Source: Planctomycetota bacterium
GTDB lineage: Bacteria > Planctomycetota > UBA1135 > GCA-002686595
DNA length: 15,439 nt
Direction: 5' to 3'
NCBI GenBank assembly: GCA_004296785.1
Contig: SCVU01000693.1
Location: 1 to 15,439 of the forward strand
A program made the translations under genes and the position numbers. Positions 13,433 through 15,439 of the stretch are shown here, piece after piece (the stretch's first letter is position 1; the number at the start of each line of letters is the position of its first letter). The notes beneath the pieces were generated by a model. The model made no database searches, had not been told where the DNA came from, and saw only the letters and a list, made by a program, of their open reading frames with translations.

Positions 13433-14211
13433 CTCGCCGCGTCGAACGCGTACGCCGCCATCGACAGCACCTTGTAGTCGTTGCTCGCGTGCAGCTTGCG
13501 CCCGCGCGCGCCGACGCCCGCCGCGCCGAGCGCGACGAGCAGCGGCAGGTAGTGCTCTTCCGTCGGGTGATTGCGCGCCGCCTGCGGCCCGCGCGCGCGG
13601 TAGTCGACCAGCGCTTCCGCGTCGCCCTCGACGGCGCGCTCGCCGAGCCACGCATCGAACTGTGCGACCCAATCCGGCAGCGCGCCGCCGTTCGGATCCG
13701 CCGAACGCAGGTCGTGCGTCGCGCCGCCGCTGCCGATCACGAGCACGCCCTGCTCGCGCAGCGGCGCGAGCGCGCGCCCGAGCGCGAGATGGTGCGCCGG
13801 CCCGAGCAACGGCTGCAGCGCGATCTGGAAGACCGGGATCTCGCCGCGCGGGAACGCGAGCGACAGCGGCACCCACGCGCCGTGATCGAGCCCGCGCCGC
13901 GTCGCGCGCGCGGTGATGCCGGCGCGCGCGAGGCACGCGATCGCGAGCTCGGCCTCGCGCGGCGCGCCGGTGGCCGGATAGTTCCAGCGCCCGAGTTCCG
14001 GAGCGAAGCCCGAGAAGTCGTGGATCGTCGCGGGCGCGGCCGAATCGTCGACCTCCGGCGTGCGCGTCCCCCAGTGCGCGGAGACCATCGCGATCGCGCG
14101 CGGCTTGCCGATCACGGCGCCGAGCCCCGCGAGGAACGCGTGCGCCTCGGTGCTGCGCAGCAGCACGTCCGGGGCCCCGTGTGAAACGAACAGAGTCGTC
14201 CGCGTGTTCAT
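13429..14211 (-). CDS. LigB/YgiD-type extradiol dioxygenase (4,5-DOPA dioxygenase family)
   Basis: A 260-residue cytoplasmic, metal-dependent ring-cleaving dioxygenase of the LigB family, the usual length for YgiD/DODA. Metal and catalytic histidines are visible: H11 in FVSHGAPD, H46 in VSAHWGTR, H110 in LDHGAWVPL, H166 in GGATHDLR, and H215/H220 in NHPTEEHYLPLLVALGAA. TIHDFSGF and WNYPATGAP are further family signatures. The native substrate of bacterial members is often unclear; they cleave catechol-type rings such as L-DOPA in vitro. ATG 14211 is chosen because GGAGAGAG lies just upstream (14223-14216) and MNTRTTLFVSHGAPD is the standard N-terminus; an in-frame start at 14235 adds eight unconserved residues. 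It lies 97 bp downstream of the radical SAM gene on the same strand and may be co-transcribed with it. Confidence 0.92.
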   Translation of the reverse strand: MNTRTTLFVSHGAPDVLLRSTEAHAFLAGLGAVIGKPRAIAMVSAHWGTRTPEVDDSAAPATIHDFSGFAPELGRWNYPATGAPREAELAIACLARAGITARATRRGLDHGAWVPLSLAFPRGEIPVFQIALQPLLGPAHHLALGRALAPLREQGVLVIGSGGATHDLRSADPNGGALPDWVAQFDAWLGERAVEGDAEALVDYRARGPQAARNHPTEEHYLPLLVALGAAGVGARGRKLHASNDYKVLSMAAYAFDAAS

Positions 14212-14300
14212 GCGTCTCTCTCCAGGCCCGCGCACTGTCGGTCGAGCCTCCCGAGCTCACCGCGCGGTGCCATCCGCGGACCAGCGTACACGAGGCGGAC

Positions 14301-14306
14301 ACTCTA
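14301..14306 (-). promoter_or_regulatory. -10-like hexamer TAGAGT between the two minus-strand genes
   Basis: On the minus strand TAGAGT (14306-14301) follows the radical SAM stop codon by two bases and lies 89 bp before the dioxygenase ATG. It has the TANNNT form and sits in a CTAG, like the other candidates. No -35 box at 16-18 bp was found, so it is weak evidence for a separate promoter for the dioxygenase. Confidence 0.2.
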
Positions 14307-14308
14307 GT

Positions 14309-15334
14309 TCACGTGTCGAACAATTCGAGCTGACCGCTCGGCGCGCCGCCGGCGCGCTCGCTCGGCGCGAAGTTCGCCGCGCGCGTCGCGAGCCCCAGGC
14401 GCCGGCAGTGCACGTCGAAGAGCTGTTCGATCATCCGCCAGCGCGGCCCCTGCCCGCGCATCCGCGCGCCGAAGCGGCTGTCGTTGCGCTTGCCGCCGCG
14501 CATCTCCTCCACCGCGTGCAGCACCTTGTCCGCGCGCAGCGGCAGCAGCGCGCGCAGCCGCTCCTCGAACACCGGCGCGACCTCCAGCGGCAGCCGCAGC
14601 GCGATCCGCGCGGCGCGCGTCGCACCCGCGCGCGCGGCACCCTCGAGCACGCGCGGGATCTGGTCGTCCGACAGGCCCGGCACGATCGGCGCGACCATCA
14701 CGCCGCACGTCGCGCCGGCCGCGGCGAGCACCCGCAGCGTCTCGAAGCGCAGCGCCGGCGCCGGCGCGAACGGCTCGATCGCGCGCGCAAGTTCCGCGTC
14801 GGCGAACGGGATGCTGACGTAGACGGTCGAGCCGAGCTCGCGCGAGTGCTTCGCGAGCAGCGCGGCGTCGCGCCGCGCGACGGCGGACTTCGTGATCACG
14901 GTGACCGGCGTCGCGCGCGCGAAGCACACCTCGAGGCAGCGGCGCGTCAGCTCGTAGCGCGACTCGAGCGGCTGGTAGCAGTCGGTGATGCCGGAGAACG
15001 CGACGCGCTCGCGCCGCCAGCTCGAGCGCGCGAGCTCGAGCGCGAGCAGCTCCGGCGCGTTGCGCTTGACGACGATGCGCGTGTCGAAGTCGGTGCCCGC
15101 GCCGAGGCCGAGGTACTGGTGCGAAGGCCGCGCGTAGCAGTACGCGCACGCGTGCTGGCAGCCGCGGTACGGGTTCACGCTCCAGCGGAAGCCGACGTCG
15201 GGGCTGTCGTTCTCCGACAGCACGCTGCGCGCGTCCTCCTCGAGCACGTGCAGCTCGATCGGCGGCGCGCCTTCCTCCCATTCGACGTACTGCGAGACGT
15301 AGGGATTGCGCGGATTGGATTCGGGGCGAGGCAT
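14309..15334 (-). CDS. PA0069-family radical SAM protein
   Basis: A 341-residue radical S-adenosylmethionine protein of the PA0069/Rv2578c group. The [4Fe-4S] cysteines are C59, C63 and C66 in NPYRGCQHACAYCYARPSHQ, the CxxxCxxC signature. Other group motifs are ENDSPDVGFRWSVNPYRG before the cluster, GAGTDFDTRI after it, FSGITDCYQPLESRYELTRR, VTVITKSAVARRDAALL, GVMVAPIVPGLSDDQIPRVL, LRLPLEV and NDSRFGARMRGQGP near the end, closing with GQLELFDT. The group is widespread and related in sequence to spore photoproduct lyase; its reaction is, to my knowledge, not established. ATG 15334 is preferred because MPRPESNPRNPY resembles the group's N-terminus. A GTG at 15385 would add 17 unconserved residues. 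It is the first gene of a possible two-gene minus-strand unit with the dioxygenase. Confidence 0.92.
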   Translation of the reverse strand: MPRPESNPRNPYVSQYVEWEEGAPPIELHVLEEDARSVLSENDSPDVGFRWSVNPYRGCQHACAYCYARPSHQYLGLGAGTDFDTRIVVKRNAPELLALELARSSWRRERVAFSGITDCYQPLESRYELTRRCLEVCFARATPVTVITKSAVARRDAALLAKHSRELGSTVYVSIPFADAELARAIEPFAPAPALRFETLRVLAAAGATCGVMVAPIVPGLSDDQIPRVLEGAARAGATRAARIALRLPLEVAPVFEERLRALLPLRADKVLHAVEEMRGGKRNDSRFGARMRGQGPRWRMIEQLFDVHCRRLGLATRAANFAPSERAGGAPSGQLELFDT

Positions 15335-15439
15335 GGCGATGGCAAGCGGCTTTCCGCTCGCGCCTGGCCTCCCCCAGAGGCGCACAGCTAGCGAATGACG
15401 TTCTGCGGCGGCGCGGCCGGAACGGACGTCGAAGTCCCC
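15335..15439. other. Upstream region of the radical SAM gene, to the right edge
   Basis: About 105 bp without a supported gene. A perfect small hairpin lies at 15345-15358 (AGCGG, loop CTTT, CCGCT), 11 bp before the radical SAM start codon on its leader side. A CTAG occurs at 15388-15391. On the plus strand ATG 15395 opens a frame of 15 codons to the window edge, which may be the start of a divergent gene but is too short to judge. No TANNNT hexamer with proper spacing was found. Confidence 0.4.

Noticed and set aside
11228..14302. A 1024-codon minus-strand frame antisense to the metallophosphoesterase and overlapping the dioxygenase
   Set aside because: It is Arg/Ala/Val-rich with no recognisable domain, which is what GC-rich antisense frames look like. 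The plus-strand gene has full catalytic motifs.
15335..15385. GTG start at 15385 for the radical SAM gene
   Set aside because: It adds 17 residues not typical of the family, and ATG 15334 begins a family-like N-terminus. It cannot be fully excluded because neither start has a good ribosome site.
15395..15439. Possible first 15 codons of a divergent plus-strand gene
   Set aside because: Too short to judge and without a supporting ribosome site or promoter; noted only in the description of the right-edge region.
1..15439. CRISPR arrays, insertion sequences, tRNAs, integrases, toxin-antitoxin pairs or phage-defence genes
   Set aside because: No repeat-spacer pattern, transposase motif, cloverleaf sequence or defence-type domain was seen on either strand.

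Overview
The window is very GC-rich, with third codon positions almost entirely G or C, so long spurious open frames run through every strand. Its gene content points to a bacterium of the Planctomycetota: a membrane-anchored PknB-type kinase with a WD40 sensor region, a secreted beta-helix protein, a secreted metallophosphoesterase with a LamG domain, a PhyH dioxygenase and a sulfatase-fold membrane protein. A myxobacterium or another GC-rich Gram-negative lineage cannot be excluded. No tRNA, rRNA, CRISPR array, transposase or integrase was seen, and base use is uniform. The region therefore looks like ordinary chromosome rather than an island.

Layout. (1) 1-3213 (+): serine/threonine kinase, cut by the left edge, with one membrane helix and 14 WD40-like blades. 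(2) 3238-4062 (+): PhyH-family Fe(II)/2-oxoglutarate dioxygenase. (3) 4078-4281 (-): 67-residue protein with two membrane helices and the best promoter in the window. (4) 4422-5441 (+): aldose 1-epimerase. (5) 5510-6736 (+): secreted beta-helix-like protein whose 3' end runs into a 17-bp tandem repeat. (6) 6820-7680 (+): two-module GNAT acetyltransferase. (7) 7805-9310 (+): secreted protein of the serine beta-lactamase-like family whose catalytic residues appear to be lost. (8) 9402-11372 (+): YejM/PbgA-like membrane protein with an intact-looking sulfatase metal site. (9) 11396-13432 (+): secreted metallophosphoesterase with LamG. (10) 13429-14211 (-): LigB/YgiD-type extradiol dioxygenase, convergent with (9) and sharing a CTAG with its stop codon. 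(11) 14309-15334 (-): PA0069-family radical SAM protein.

Most genes stand alone with 25-140 bp gaps, and no shared pathway is evident. Genes 5, 7, 8 and 9 are all envelope or secreted proteins, which is a loose theme rather than a demonstrated system. A recurring TAGRCT/TAGCAT hexamer lies 6-50 bp before several starts. In the best case it is preceded by TTGACG at 16 bp, so it is probably the vegetative -10 box, and some transcripts are probably leaderless. The most unusual items are the catalytically dead beta-lactamase-like protein, a perfect 24-bp palindrome inside its gene, the YejM-like protein that keeps the metal ligands E. coli YejM lacks, and the tandem repeat that includes a stop codon. 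I see no clear new multi-gene system.
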